DNA of 45,102 nt, from assembly GCA_937864365.1 (NCBI GenBank), contig CALMJT010000083.1, positions 1 through 45,102 of the forward strand. Direction: 5' to 3'. Both the position numbers and the translations under genes were made by a program. The notes beneath the pieces were generated by a model. The model saw only the letters and a program-made list of their open reading frames with translations, searched no databases and was not told the DNA's origin. This document shows, one piece after another, positions 11,685 through 20,556 of this stretch; within the stretch, counting starts at the first letter, position 1; each line of letters opens with the position of its first letter. The DNA comes from an uncultured Alteromonadales bacterium. Its GTDB lineage: Bacteria; Pseudomonadota; Gammaproteobacteria; Pseudomonadales; Cellvibrionaceae.

Positions 11685-11867
11685 TTGTATTTTGATTATT
11701 GGCTAAATTCAGAAGCAAATGGCTTTATGTTTTTAGGTAACTATCCCGCATTTAAAATAGACTTTGAAACACAAACCTTGCTTTCAAAAGTTAAAATAAA
11801 CGCGGCTAATTACGAACAACAAGTATGGCATTGGGACAATTTAACACTTATCCCAACTAAGCAATAA
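11685..11867 (+). CDS. possible small ORF or gene fragment
   Basis: A 60-codon open frame starting at a TTG with no ribosome site (YFDYWLNSEANGFMFLG near its start). The frame is also open for several codons further upstream without an ATG. The product is aromatic-rich and soluble. It may be a remnant of a longer gene; support is weak. Confidence 0.18.
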   Translation: MYFDYWLNSEANGFMFLGNYPAFKIDFETQTLLSKVKINAANYEQQVWHWDNLTLIPTKQ

Positions 11868-11888
11868 AAAACGTTATTTACGTTTTAT

Positions 11889-12665
11889 TTATCTCGCACC
11901 CTTGCTAATAAAACTCATAAACGCTTGCTTCGCTTCAGCAGAAGAAAGGCGTTGATAAAATAAATCGCCTTCTTCATCGATAATGTCTTGCAGCTGTTTA
12001 AGGTAGGTTTTTTTAAGCAGTTGTTTAGACAGTTTTACGGATTCTTGCGGTAATTGCGCAACGTTTTGTGCACGGGTGCGAGCGGTATTAATTAGCTCGT
12101 CATCGTTGCAAACGCTGTTTGCTAAGCCTTCGGTTACGGCTTCTGTTGCGGTAATTACGCTGCCTTCTACGAGCCATTGAAATGCTTTGCGGTGGCCAAT
12201 TAAATTCGGCACTAATAGTGTTGAACCGGCTTCGGGTACTAATCCCAATTTTACGAAAGGCATTTGTGCTCGTAGATTTTCGGCAACCAACACGAGATCG
12301 CAATGCAGCATGATGGTGGTGCCAATACCGACGGCGTCACCATGTACAGCGGCAATAATGGGTTTTGGAAAACTCGCAAGGGTTTGAATAAAGCCAATAA
12401 TGGTTTTTAAGGCGTGATTATTATCGCTGGTTGCAACAGCAATAAATTCGCCAATATCGTTACCGGAGCTAAAACTTGGGCCTTCGCCAAACAATAAAAC
12501 CGCAGAAATATCGGGATTCTCTCCGGCCTCAACTAAAGCGCGCGTTAAAGTCTCGTACATATCGAGCGTTAAGGCGTTTTTTTTGTCGGGACGATTTAAG
12601 ACTAATTCTAATACAGAACCATTAAGTTCGATTTTTACCAGATCGGTGGCAACAGTTGCTGTCAT
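11889..12665 (-). CDS. enoyl-CoA hydratase/isomerase family protein
   Basis: A 258-residue crotonase-fold protein. The oxyanion-hole motifs FSSGNDIGEF and HGDAVGIGTTIMLHCDLVL are present, and the acid residue follows in KLGLVPEAGSTLLVP. This pattern (one Glu, ND in the first motif) resembles delta3,delta2-enoyl-CoA isomerase-like members rather than a standard hydratase, so it may handle unsaturated fatty acids; the exact reaction is uncertain. Its ATG overlaps the stop of the DUF2889 gene (TAATG), showing coupled translation. It is the last gene of a ligase-DUF2889-hydratase operon. Confidence 0.9.
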   Translation of the reverse strand: MTATVATDLVKIELNGSVLELVLNRPDKKNALTLDMYETLTRALVEAGENPDISAVLLFGEGPSFSSGNDIGEFIAVATSDNNHALKTIIGFIQTLASFPKPIIAAVHGDAVGIGTTIMLHCDLVLVAENLRAQMPFVKLGLVPEAGSTLLVPNLIGHRKAFQWLVEGSVITATEAVTEGLANSVCNDDELINTARTRAQNVAQLPQESVKLSKQLLKKTYLKQLQDIIDEEGDLFYQRLSSAEAKQAFMSFISKGAR

Positions 12666-13228
12666 TAGGATTCCTGCTTGGTGATTATATCTTCGGGTTG
12701 GTAATAGCTCGGCGCGTAATTTTTTATAACGTCACTTTTGGCTGCCCAGGTGTGACAGGTATTTAAAATATTCTGGACGCTACTTTCGCCTTCGTGCTCC
12801 ATTCTTTTTGGCCATAAACATTGGAACGCTGTTGTCGCAACAACTGGAAGCAGCTCATTAACGTGGGTACAGCCGAGCATACCGCCGACTCGCTTACGCA
12901 CTTCGCTAAACCAGCCGCCCCCAATGCGCGTGTCTTTTAATTTATCAAAGGCAGGAGCGATGTTTGGGCACATAAAAAACGGCGTGCTATCCATACTCAC
13001 GTGTACATCTTTAATGAGCAGTGTTTCGTCCACGGTGATACGAATGCTGATGTCGTGATAGGCAACACCGGCGGGAATTAAACCCCGCTCGGGATGATCC
13101 ATGTTATCGGTTTTCACGTCGGTCATGCGCGCGTCTATGTCCCAGAGGCCGTCGTCGCGCATATAACCTTGGCTGGTCACCGTGCGAGCGTGATCGGCTC
13201 GCCTCGGCGACGGTTTTGGCAATGGCAT
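12665..13228 (-). CDS. DUF2889 domain protein
   Basis: A 187-residue soluble protein matching the DUF2889 pattern as I know it: an N-terminal HARTVTSQGYMRDDGLWDID, then IPAGVAYHDISIRITVD and GCTHVNELLPVVATTAFQCL. The family's biochemical role is not established. It lies nine bases downstream of an acyl-CoA ligase and overlaps the start of an enoyl-CoA hydratase by one base, so it is translated inside a fatty-acid operon. This supports a job in acyl-CoA or aromatic-acid metabolism (inference from context). Confidence 0.85.
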   Translation of the reverse strand: MPLPKPSPRRADHARTVTSQGYMRDDGLWDIDARMTDVKTDNMDHPERGLIPAGVAYHDISIRITVDETLLIKDVHVSMDSTPFFMCPNIAPAFDKLKDTRIGGGWFSEVRKRVGGMLGCTHVNELLPVVATTAFQCLWPKRMEHEGESSVQNILNTCHTWAAKSDVIKNYAPSYYQPEDIITKQES

Positions 13229-13237
13229 AAGGCTCTC

Positions 13238-14902
13238 CTAGGCGGCGTGGGAGCTAGAATCACGCAATTTACGACGCATAATTTTACCAACGTTGGTTTT
13301 TGGTAGTTCGTCGGCAAACTCGATGATTTTTGGTACTTTGTAACGTGTTAAACGATCTTTACACCAGGTGCGAATAGCGCCCGATGATAGGCTCGAATTA
13401 TTCGTTACAATAAAGGCTTTTACCGCTTCGCCGCTGTTGTTATCGGGTACGCCAATGACTGCACATTCGATAACTTCAGGATGCTGGCAAATAACGTCTT
13501 CAACTTCGTTAGGATACACATTAAAACCAGAGACAATAATCATGTCTTTGGCGCGATCAACAATGCGTAAATATCCTTCGTCGTCGAGCACGGCGATATC
13601 ACCAGTAATAAAGTAACCATCTTCGGTGAACGCCGATTTTGTCTCTTTTTCTCGCTGCCAGTAACCGCGCATGACTTGCGGTCCTTTAACGCACAATTCA
13701 CCGGCGGCTCCGTGTTCTACATCGTTGCCTTGTGGATCGATCAGACGCACGTCGGTATGAATCACAGCTTGGCCAATAGTGCCCAAGCGGGTTTTTCCGG
13801 GAACATTAAAGCTAACCGCAGGCGAAGTTTCGGTAAGGCCGTAGCCTTCCACAATTTGGCAACCGGTTACGCGCCGCCACAATTCTGCGGTGGACGGATT
13901 TAACGCCATGCCGCCGGAGGCGGTAAATTTAAGATGACTAAAATCGACGTCTTTGAATTTCTCGTTATTGCACAGCGCCACAAATAAGGTATTCAAACCA
14001 ATAAAGGTGGTCATTTTCCAGCGCATCATTTCTTTTACAAATCCATCAATATCTTTTGGATTTGGAATTAATACACTGTGACCGCCTAAGAGCGAAACCA
14101 ACTGCGCCACGGTAAAAGCATAAATATGGTACAAGGGTAACGGCGAGATCACCGTCTCTTGCCAGTTAACGCCTTTAACCTCAAGCCGTTCACGGGCTTG
14201 CAGCATATTGGAAATTAAATTCGCATGAGTTAACACCGCACCTTTAGAAACGCCTGTGGTGCCACCGGTGTATTGCAATACAGCAACATCACCCGGATCG
14301 GTTTTAACCGGTGCTGGTTTTTCGCCGGAATATTTTGTCAGCGCCGATCGTAAATCGATGGCATTGGGTAAATGATATTCTGGCTCTAATTTTTTAAGGT
14401 ATTTAACCGCTGCATTAATAACGGTGCGCTTCATCAAGCTGTGCAGGTCAGCGACCTGAGTAACAAACACCGTTTCGATGGCGGTTTTGGTCAGAATTTT
14501 TTCAGCATTGTGTGCCATGCTTTTGTGAATAATTAACGCTTTAGCGCCACTGTCCACAAATTGATGCTGCATTTCTGAAGCGGTGTATAACGGGTTGGTA
14601 TTTACGGCAATTAATCCTGCTTTAAAAATACCGAATAAGACGATTGGATACTGAACCAAGTTAGGCAATTGAATCGCTACTCGGTCACCCGGTTTTAAAC
14701 GGGTTTCTTGCTGTAAGTAAACCGCAAAAGCCGATGATAATTTATCAAGCTCGGCGTAATCGATGGTTCTACCTAAGCTGGTAAAAGCGGGTCGTTCACT
14801 GTAATGTCTCAGACAATAATCTAAAACATCGGGAAGCGTTTTAAATCCGTAAGGATTTATATCCGCGGGAATGGTCTTGGCGTCAGGCAGTTGCTGCACC
14901 AT
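13238..14902 (-). CDS. long-chain acyl-CoA ligase (AMP-forming)
   Basis: A 554-residue ANL-superfamily enzyme that activates fatty acids with ATP and CoA. Core motifs: VLQYTGGTTGVSKGAVLTHA (P-loop), EGYGLTETSPAVSFN, GYFITGDIAVLDDEGYLRIV with the hinge RAKDMIIVSGFNVYPNEVED, and C-terminal KTNVGKIMRRKLRD with the catalytic Lys. It is close in length and motifs to FadD (about 560 residues). It is the first gene of a three-gene minus-strand operon with DUF2889 and an enoyl-CoA hydratase. A fadD name is likely but paralogues are common, so the symbol is left empty. Confidence 0.94.
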   Translation of the reverse strand: MVQQLPDAKTIPADINPYGFKTLPDVLDYCLRHYSERPAFTSLGRTIDYAELDKLSSAFAVYLQQETRLKPGDRVAIQLPNLVQYPIVLFGIFKAGLIAVNTNPLYTASEMQHQFVDSGAKALIIHKSMAHNAEKILTKTAIETVFVTQVADLHSLMKRTVINAAVKYLKKLEPEYHLPNAIDLRSALTKYSGEKPAPVKTDPGDVAVLQYTGGTTGVSKGAVLTHANLISNMLQARERLEVKGVNWQETVISPLPLYHIYAFTVAQLVSLLGGHSVLIPNPKDIDGFVKEMMRWKMTTFIGLNTLFVALCNNEKFKDVDFSHLKFTASGGMALNPSTAELWRRVTGCQIVEGYGLTETSPAVSFNVPGKTRLGTIGQAVIHTDVRLIDPQGNDVEHGAAGELCVKGPQVMRGYWQREKETKSAFTEDGYFITGDIAVLDDEGYLRIVDRAKDMIIVSGFNVYPNEVEDVICQHPEVIECAVIGVPDNNSGEAVKAFIVTNNSSLSSGAIRTWCKDRLTRYKVPKIIEFADELPKTNVGKIMRRKLRDSSSHAA

Positions 14903-15007
14903 TGTTAGCCCCTCTTAATTATTATTATCGAGAAGAAAGTTATTCTCTTTTTTTAACTAAGCTACGTGCTTTAGTTTAACCACAAGCGATATTTAACCGC
15001 GAATAAA

Positions 15008-15052
15008 GATTTTGCTCACACATTTCTAGGCCCAAATGCGTGAGCAAAATTG
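15008..15052 (-). terminator. stem-loop after the SCP2 gene
   Basis: A long inverted repeat: ATTTTGCTCACACATTT against AAATGCGTGAGCAAAAT with a short loop. It lies directly past the SCP2-domain stop on the minus strand, followed by CTTTATT. It probably ends the dehydrogenase-SCP2 transcript. Confidence 0.65.
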
Positions 15053-15054
15053 GC

Positions 15055-15372
15055 TTAGGCCTCCGGGAATAATGCTGCGAGTTTAGTCGCCAACATAATG
15101 TCGCCGGATGCTTTAATTCTGCCAGTCATGAACGCTTGCATGCCATCGGTTTCACCGGTCATGACTTCGTTTAAGGTGACTGAATCCATAGACAAGGTTA
15201 CGGTTGGATCGTCAGACTCACCTTCGGCAAAAGCACAGTCGCCGTTTTCGATGGTTACAAACCACGGTGTGCCGTCGGTGATGTCGTATTGGAATACTGC
15301 TTCCATGTTTGCAGCTGCACTTGGATTGAAGCGGTTTTTCATTTCTGCAAACAATGCGTTTAAATCGGTCAT
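15055..15372 (-). CDS. SCP2 sterol-binding domain lipid carrier
   Basis: A 105-residue SCP2-fold protein (MTDLNALFAEMKNRFNPSAA, then FQYDITDGTPWFVTIENGD and the SMDSVTLNEVMTGETDGMQA helix, ending GDIMLATKLAALFP). Such domains bind acyl chains or acyl-CoA in a hydrophobic tunnel. The frame is open further upstream: an ATG at 15540 overlaps the acyl-CoA dehydrogenase stop (TAATG) and would add 56 basic residues (MKTKRTIKQQILSSPPARAL at the start). I chose 15372 because it gives the usual minimal SCP2 protein and has AGG nearby; the longer form is a real alternative. Operon with the dehydrogenase. Confidence 0.82.
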   Translation of the reverse strand: MTDLNALFAEMKNRFNPSAAANMEAVFQYDITDGTPWFVTIENGDCAFAEGESDDPTVTLSMDSVTLNEVMTGETDGMQAFMTGRIKASGDIMLATKLAALFPEA

Positions 15373-15539
15373 TACTGGTACCTGTTTATTGTCTTTCTCT
15401 CTGAGTTCTTGCCGGGGCTTGCGCCGTGATTTGGCCGATGCGCTAATCAGTGCAAAGCCGAGTTTTACGGCGCCCCGTATTAACGCACGAGCCGGAGGAG
15501 AACTCAGTATTTGTTGTTTGATCGTTCTCTTAGTTTTCA

Positions 15540-17327
15540 TTAAAAAACAAAGTGCTCGGCGTCTAAATCCATAAGACTCTCGCAACCGGAGGTCATGGTT
15601 GCCACCAGTGAACGAGTGCGTGGCAAAATGCGCGCGAAGTAGAACTCTGCCGTTTTAATTTTAGCTCGGTAGAAATCTTCTTCATTGGTACCTGCGGCAA
15701 TTTTTTCTTGGGCTTCTTTGGCCATTAAAGCCCACAAGTAACCCAATACGGCATAACCCGAGTACATTAAGTAATCAACGCTGGCAGCACCGACTTCGTC
15801 GCGGTTTTGCATGGCTTTCATACCAATTTGCATGGTGATGTCGCCCCACTCTTTGTTGATTTCAACCAGCGGTTTAACAAATTTCGCCATGGCTTGGGTG
15901 TCGGCTTCGGCTTGGCAGAATTTGTGAACAATCTTGGTAAAGCGTTTTAGCGCTTCGCCTTGGGTCATCAGTACTTTACGACCTAACAAATCCAGTGCTT
16001 GGATTTGCGTGGTGCCTTCGTACAACATAGAGATACGACTGTCGCGAACGTTCTGCTCCATGCCCCATTCTGCAATATAGCCATGGCCACCAAAGATTTG
16101 TAAACCGTGGTTGGCGGATTCGAAACCCACTTCGGTTAAGAATGCTTTGGCGATAGGCGTTAAGAAGGCTAACAGACCGTCGGCGTATTCTTTTTCTTCA
16201 CCGTCACTAACTTTGACTTTATCCACAAGCTGGGCGCAGTAATAAATCATGGCTCGACCACCTTCGGCGAAGGCTTTTTGGGTCAGTAACATTTTGCGCA
16301 CTTCTGGGTGAACAATAATCGGATCGGCAGGCTTATCGGGTTCGGCCGGGCCATTGAGAGCGCGCATTTGTAGGCGGTCTTTGGCATACACTAAAGAGTT
16401 TTGGAAACCCCACTCGGCGTGAGCCAAACCCTGTAATGCCGTACCCAAGCGCGCGGTATTCATAAAGGTGAACATGCAGTTCAAGCCTTTATTTGGCGGG
16501 CCAATCAAAAAGCCTGTGGCATCGTCAAAATTCATCACACAGGTTGCATTGCCGTGAATACCCATCTTGTGTTCGATAGAACCACAGCTTACACCGTTGG
16601 ATTCACTCAAGGATTCTGGCAAATGCTTAGGCACAATAAATAGAGAAATACCTTTGGTACCGGCGGGCGCATCGGGCAGACGTGCCAGTACAATGTGCAC
16701 AATGTTTTCAGCCATGTCGTGTTCGCCGGCTGAAATAAAGATTTTGGTGCCGCTGATTTTGTAGCTGCCGTCGGCTTGTGGCTCGGCTTTGGTTCTGAGC
16801 ATACCCAAGTCGGTACCACAGTGCGGCTCGGTCAAACACATGGTGCCGGTCCAAGAACCTTCTACCAGTTTGGTTAGATAGGTTTGCTTTTGCTCTTCGG
16901 TTCCGTGGGCATCCAACGTGTTCATGGCACCATGGCTTAGGCCTGGATACATACTCCAAGACCAGTTGGCAGTGCCAACCATTTCATTAATAACCAAGCC
17001 TAAGGATTCCGGCAGACCTTGGCCGCCGTATTCAACTTCGTGCGCAAGTGATGGCCAGCCGCCTTCAACAAATTGTTGATACGCCTCTTTAAATCCAGCT
17101 GGAGTTGTGACTTTACCATCCGCCCAAGTACAGCCTTGTTGATCGCCGATTTGGTTTAGCGGTGACAAGACTTTCTCAGCGAATTTTGCACCTTCTTCCA
17201 TAATCGCCGAAACCATATCCGGCGTTGCGTCTTCGTAACCAGGCAGGCTTTGGTAATGTTGTTCTGCTTTAAGTACTTCGTTGAGTACAAAGTCCATATC
17301 GCGCAGCGGCGCTTTGTATTCGGGCAT
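15540..17327 (-). CDS. acyl-CoA dehydrogenase
   Basis: A 595-residue flavoenzyme of the large bacterial acyl-CoA dehydrogenase type with a C-terminal extension. Motifs: GTMCLTEPHCGTDLGML (FAD/substrate), KISGTKIFISAGEHDM, HKMGIHGNATCVMNFD, QIFGGHGYIAEWGMEQNVRD and the catalytic Glu in SMLYEGTTQIQALDLLGRK. It introduces the alpha-beta double bond and passes electrons to ETF, whose genes lie in the same region. Two ATGs are near: the first (17336) directly abuts GAGG, so the second (17327, nine bases after GAGG) is chosen, giving MPEYKAPLRDMDF. The downstream SCP2 gene is in the same operon. Confidence 0.95.
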   Translation of the reverse strand: MPEYKAPLRDMDFVLNEVLKAEQHYQSLPGYEDATPDMVSAIMEEGAKFAEKVLSPLNQIGDQQGCTWADGKVTTPAGFKEAYQQFVEGGWPSLAHEVEYGGQGLPESLGLVINEMVGTANWSWSMYPGLSHGAMNTLDAHGTEEQKQTYLTKLVEGSWTGTMCLTEPHCGTDLGMLRTKAEPQADGSYKISGTKIFISAGEHDMAENIVHIVLARLPDAPAGTKGISLFIVPKHLPESLSESNGVSCGSIEHKMGIHGNATCVMNFDDATGFLIGPPNKGLNCMFTFMNTARLGTALQGLAHAEWGFQNSLVYAKDRLQMRALNGPAEPDKPADPIIVHPEVRKMLLTQKAFAEGGRAMIYYCAQLVDKVKVSDGEEKEYADGLLAFLTPIAKAFLTEVGFESANHGLQIFGGHGYIAEWGMEQNVRDSRISMLYEGTTQIQALDLLGRKVLMTQGEALKRFTKIVHKFCQAEADTQAMAKFVKPLVEINKEWGDITMQIGMKAMQNRDEVGAASVDYLMYSGYAVLGYLWALMAKEAQEKIAAGTNEEDFYRAKIKTAEFYFARILPRTRSLVATMTSGCESLMDLDAEHFVF

Positions 17328-17336
17328 AACCAACAT

Positions 17337-17631
17337 CCTCGTGTGTCATTTTTATTGTTATGAACTGCTCAGCGCCGATTTTTAAATACTTGATCGGCAT
17401 TATCAGCATTGGGTTCTTTGTGGAAATAAGCTTCGGCTAAACGCCTTTTTTATCCAATGACAAAAGTCACCAGTTTTAGTGACAATTGTTTTCACATTGA
17501 AAAAAAATCGGTGGTTTTTCGAAAAGCACCTATGGATAGTGCCCTGCAAAGGGTTTGGATTCTGGCAAAATTCGCCAAACAAACAACAAAATCGGTCAGG
17601 CGTATTAAAAACCATCACCGACTAGAAATTT
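17337..17631. other. regulatory region upstream of the acyl-CoA dehydrogenase
   Basis: About 300 bases without a gene. It holds a small hairpin (GTCAC 17466-17470 with GTGAC 17479-17483) and must contain the promoter of the acyl-CoA dehydrogenase operon. No clear operator or convincing -35/-10 pair was picked out. Confidence 0.4.
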
Positions 17632-17670
17632 GGGCATAAAAAAACCGGTGGTATTTCTACCACCGGTTTT
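17632..17670 (-). terminator. intrinsic terminator after the subtilase gene
   Basis: A perfect 13-base stem AAAACCGGTGGTA / TACCACCGGTTTT with a TTTC loop. On the minus strand it is followed by T8. It lies 27 bases past the subtilase stop. Confidence 0.9.
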
Positions 17671-17697
17671 CGTGTCACTGGGGTTCAGCAGTTTTAA

Positions 17698-19899
17698 TTA
17701 ATAAAACTTTTTGAAGTACGGGAAGTGACCGTAGTGTTGTTTCTTTTTGATGGCTTTTACCGCAGCTGGAGCATTTACAAAACCAAAACCTGAGTCAAAG
17801 TCGAAGCCTTCTGGACCAACTTCGTCAAAGACTTGAACGGTAGCGCCAGTACCCAGTGAGGCACGAATGGTCATGTCATCAGCGGTTTCACGCATTACAT
17901 GGTAAATGTCTTGTGGATCAGGACGATCACAACGGCCTAACAAGAAACCTTGCTCTAAACGTTGATCAACCTTCTCTTCACGCACACGGAAGCTAACACC
18001 GTATTTACGCTCACCAAACAATGGACGACACATGTTGTACAACACTTCACCATTTGGACGAGTGGTTAAAATTGGCGCAGTTACCGCTGCTAACATTTGT
18101 ACCGCTACCGCAGAAGCACTCGGTGCTGCCGCTGAGGTACCAAAGAAGTTCGGGAATTCTTCTGCTTCACCGGTAACGAATTCGCCATCGCTGTCGTCGT
18201 CATCACGGCTGGTATCAGAGAAGAAGAACGAGGTGTTAGCACCGTCTGGCGCGGTTAAACCTGGCTTAAAGCGGATTTCTGGCGCAGGTAAACGGTTACC
18301 AGCAACATCGAAGAAGATGGGTGTACCACCTGCTGATGAGAAATCGTTTAAGCATGCAGGAACACACTCAGGCTCACCGGCACCCGCACGTAGCGTATTG
18401 GTGTTGGCATCGCCAATAAACTCTTCGGTGAAGAAGAACGCTGCCGCAGCGACACCTTCAGCACCGGCTGCGTTGTTGTGACCAAAACCTGAAGCCGCAT
18501 CAACTGGGTACTCAGACTCAACGATAGCACCGCCGGTAAGTACGTATTTTACGAATCCAGGTGCATCACCGGTTTCAGCCAAGAAACCAAGCTGCACGGT
18601 AGAACCGCCAACAAAGTCTACCAGAGAAACGAATTCGATCGCGTCGCCACCGGCTCCGCCATCAATTGGGTTGCCGCCACCGTCGGTAAACTGGAATTGA
18701 CACAATGGCGGGAAGAAACCGTTTTCTGCTTGGAAAACAAAACAGTCGGGTACACGTACGCCATTTTCGTCGAACATAACGACGTCAACGTCGTTTTGAG
18801 CACCAACACCGCCAGCAGAAAGACTTGGGCTATCCCATTGGAAGGTCATGTTAGTTTGTAAAGCGCCGCCAAAAGTGATGGTTTTAAGTAAATCAACACC
18901 TTCACCTGGATCGAAGTCGTGCCATACGCCTTCAACGCCATCGATGGTTGCGGTGGTTGCGCGGTATTCGGTCTCGAAGGCATCGCGAGCACGGTTACCG
19001 TTGGATGAGTAATAAGGCACACCCAAACGTGCAACTTCGTCTGCGGCTTGCGCGATGATACCGTCTTGGAACATTGGCTCGGTGAAGTAAATTACGTCAT
19101 CAACAATAACGTCAGCACCGGCACGTGCTAGCTCAACAATACCTTCTGCAAAGCTTGCTTGGCCATTAAACGCGGTGTGGAAAAGGATGTTTACGCCAGG
19201 AACGGCATCAACAATCAATTGCGCCATTGCACGACCTTCATCGGTACAGCCAGAAGGATCGCCGATTGGTTCTAGGTTACGGAAGGTTGCAGGTAGATCA
19301 CCATTAGCAACGTCTTCGTCCGGCGTAGTGTATAAACCGCCCGCCAAAGAACCGGGGTTACAGTCGAAGCTGTCTGAAAGCACACCAACGGTAAAGCCTT
19401 CGCCACTTAAACCAGCAAGTGCACGATTGATATCGGTACCCATTGAACGGTCACCCTGTTGAGTAACCACACCAACGTTAGTTTCCATAAACGCGGGTTT
19501 TGCAAAGGCAAGAGTATCGCTTAACGCCATGTCACCAAGGCTGCTGGCCGGCACTTGCGCCGATACAACTCGACCGTAGCTAGAAATATTGCGAGCGCCT
19601 ACTTTTTCTAACATGGCGACTAATTTTGCAGTCTCACCCGAGGCAACAGCATCGACTAAAACATAACCGTCAGCGGTTACTTCCGCTAAGACCATTTCGT
19701 TGTCTTTAGGACCCATTAAACCCATGGCCTTGCCACTGGTTTTCGCTGAGTTTGCAGAGACCTGCATTAAGGCACTGCCCAATTTCTTCAGCTGACCCGG
19801 CGCACTTGCCTGATCGGCAAATGCCATATTGCTTTGCACAGCAAGTAATACCGCGGCTCCTACGGTAATTTTAGCTGTCGATTTTAGTATCTTCCGCAT
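17698..19899 (-). CDS. secreted S8-family (subtilisin-like) peptidase, divergent active site
   Basis: A 733-residue exported protein with a clear signal peptide (ITVGAAVLLAVQSNMAFADQ). A subtilase fold is supported by VGVLSDSFDCNPG (Asp176), DVIVDDVIYF (about 263-272), the oxyanion region YYSSNGNR (Asn300), the catalytic-Ser motif FFGTSAAAPSASAVAVQ (Ser589) and a closing DSGFGFVNAPAAV. The usual HGT motif with the catalytic His is absent; at the matching place is CTDEGRAMAQLIVDAVPG, with Glu221. Similar DEGRAM-type subtilases exist in other bacteria as far as I recall. About 290 residues are inserted between Asn and Ser. The C-terminus is basic and aromatic (QHYGHFPYFKKFY). A single gene with its own terminator. 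Confidence 0.85.
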   Translation of the reverse strand: MRKILKSTAKITVGAAVLLAVQSNMAFADQASAPGQLKKLGSALMQVSANSAKTSGKAMGLMGPKDNEMVLAEVTADGYVLVDAVASGETAKLVAMLEKVGARNISSYGRVVSAQVPASSLGDMALSDTLAFAKPAFMETNVGVVTQQGDRSMGTDINRALAGLSGEGFTVGVLSDSFDCNPGSLAGGLYTTPDEDVANGDLPATFRNLEPIGDPSGCTDEGRAMAQLIVDAVPGVNILFHTAFNGQASFAEGIVELARAGADVIVDDVIYFTEPMFQDGIIAQAADEVARLGVPYYSSNGNRARDAFETEYRATTATIDGVEGVWHDFDPGEGVDLLKTITFGGALQTNMTFQWDSPSLSAGGVGAQNDVDVVMFDENGVRVPDCFVFQAENGFFPPLCQFQFTDGGGNPIDGGAGGDAIEFVSLVDFVGGSTVQLGFLAETGDAPGFVKYVLTGGAIVESEYPVDAASGFGHNNAAGAEGVAAAAFFFTEEFIGDANTNTLRAGAGEPECVPACLNDFSSAGGTPIFFDVAGNRLPAPEIRFKPGLTAPDGANTSFFFSDTSRDDDDSDGEFVTGEAEEFPNFFGTSAAAPSASAVAVQMLAAVTAPILTTRPNGEVLYNMCRPLFGERKYGVSFRVREEKVDQRLEQGFLLGRCDRPDPQDIYHVMRETADDMTIRASLGTGATVQVFDEVGPEGFDFDSGFGFVNAPAAVKAIKKKQHYGHFPYFKKFY

Positions 19900-19961
19900 G
19901 ACTATCCCCTTTGTTATTCGTCAACGAAATATTAAAGAAAGAATTCTTTGAGTTGAATATA

Positions 19962-20138
19962 TAGGAACCTCTGAGTAACCCCAAGATCACTCGGGCCAAG
20001 GGTTTTTTCTGATTAAGGCGCGCTTTTGGAGGTCTAACAGATTAAATCGAAAAAGCACAACGCAGAGCAGGAAAAAACTGGCAGGTCCCGTGGGGTGAGA
20101 TCACGCTGAGTAATTTTGGGGTTACTCAGAGGTTCCTA
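19962..20138. repeat. MITE-like palindromic element, type I (copy A)
   Basis: A 177-bp element with perfect terminal inverted repeats of about 23 bases, starting TAGGAACCTCTGAGTAACCC at each end. The centre (TTTTGGAGGTCTAACAGATT, then AATCGAAAAAGCACAACG) matches the reverse complement of the element at 24178-24444. It has no coding capacity. It lies between the subtilase start and the EAL gene end. Confidence 0.85.
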
Positions 20139-20371
20139 CATTCCAACTAACGACGTTTAGAGTACTTGTGTTCGCAACGTATAAAATAGCGAAATTTAAA
20201 ATTAATTTTTTATAAATCCAAAAAAATTGAGCTATGACCTCATGTATTGATATTCACTGATTTTTGAGCGTCAAAATGGGATACATTTGTTAGAAACTAA
20301 TACTTAAGTTCATTCTTTAAAATCTAAGCATTAAATAAAAACCGAAGGCAATCACCACAAATACAGATTAT
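20139..20371. other. AT-rich intergenic stretch
   Basis: AT-rich sequence between repeat copy A and the hairpin that follows. No gene or recognisable site was seen. Confidence 0.4.
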
Positions 20372-20424
20372 AAAAAAGCGCAGATTTGCAGATCACTGAA
20401 ATTTATCTACAAATCTGTTTTTTT
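20372..20424. terminator. hairpin downstream of the EAL gene
   Basis: An inverted repeat CAGATTTG-C-AGAT / ATCT-A-CAAATCTG, with T7 after it on the plus strand and T6 after CGC on the minus strand. It is likely to end the minus-strand EAL transcript about 130 bases past its stop. Confidence 0.5.
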
Positions 20425-20556
20425 AAAGAGTATTCAAAATGGAATTTTAGAGGGGCGAATAAGCACATTTATTCTTCAAACATGCTCTTCAATAATAACT
20501 TTTTAGGAGCTTACCTTTAGATCAAAAACTCTAGAAATCTCTTTTCGATTCCTGCT

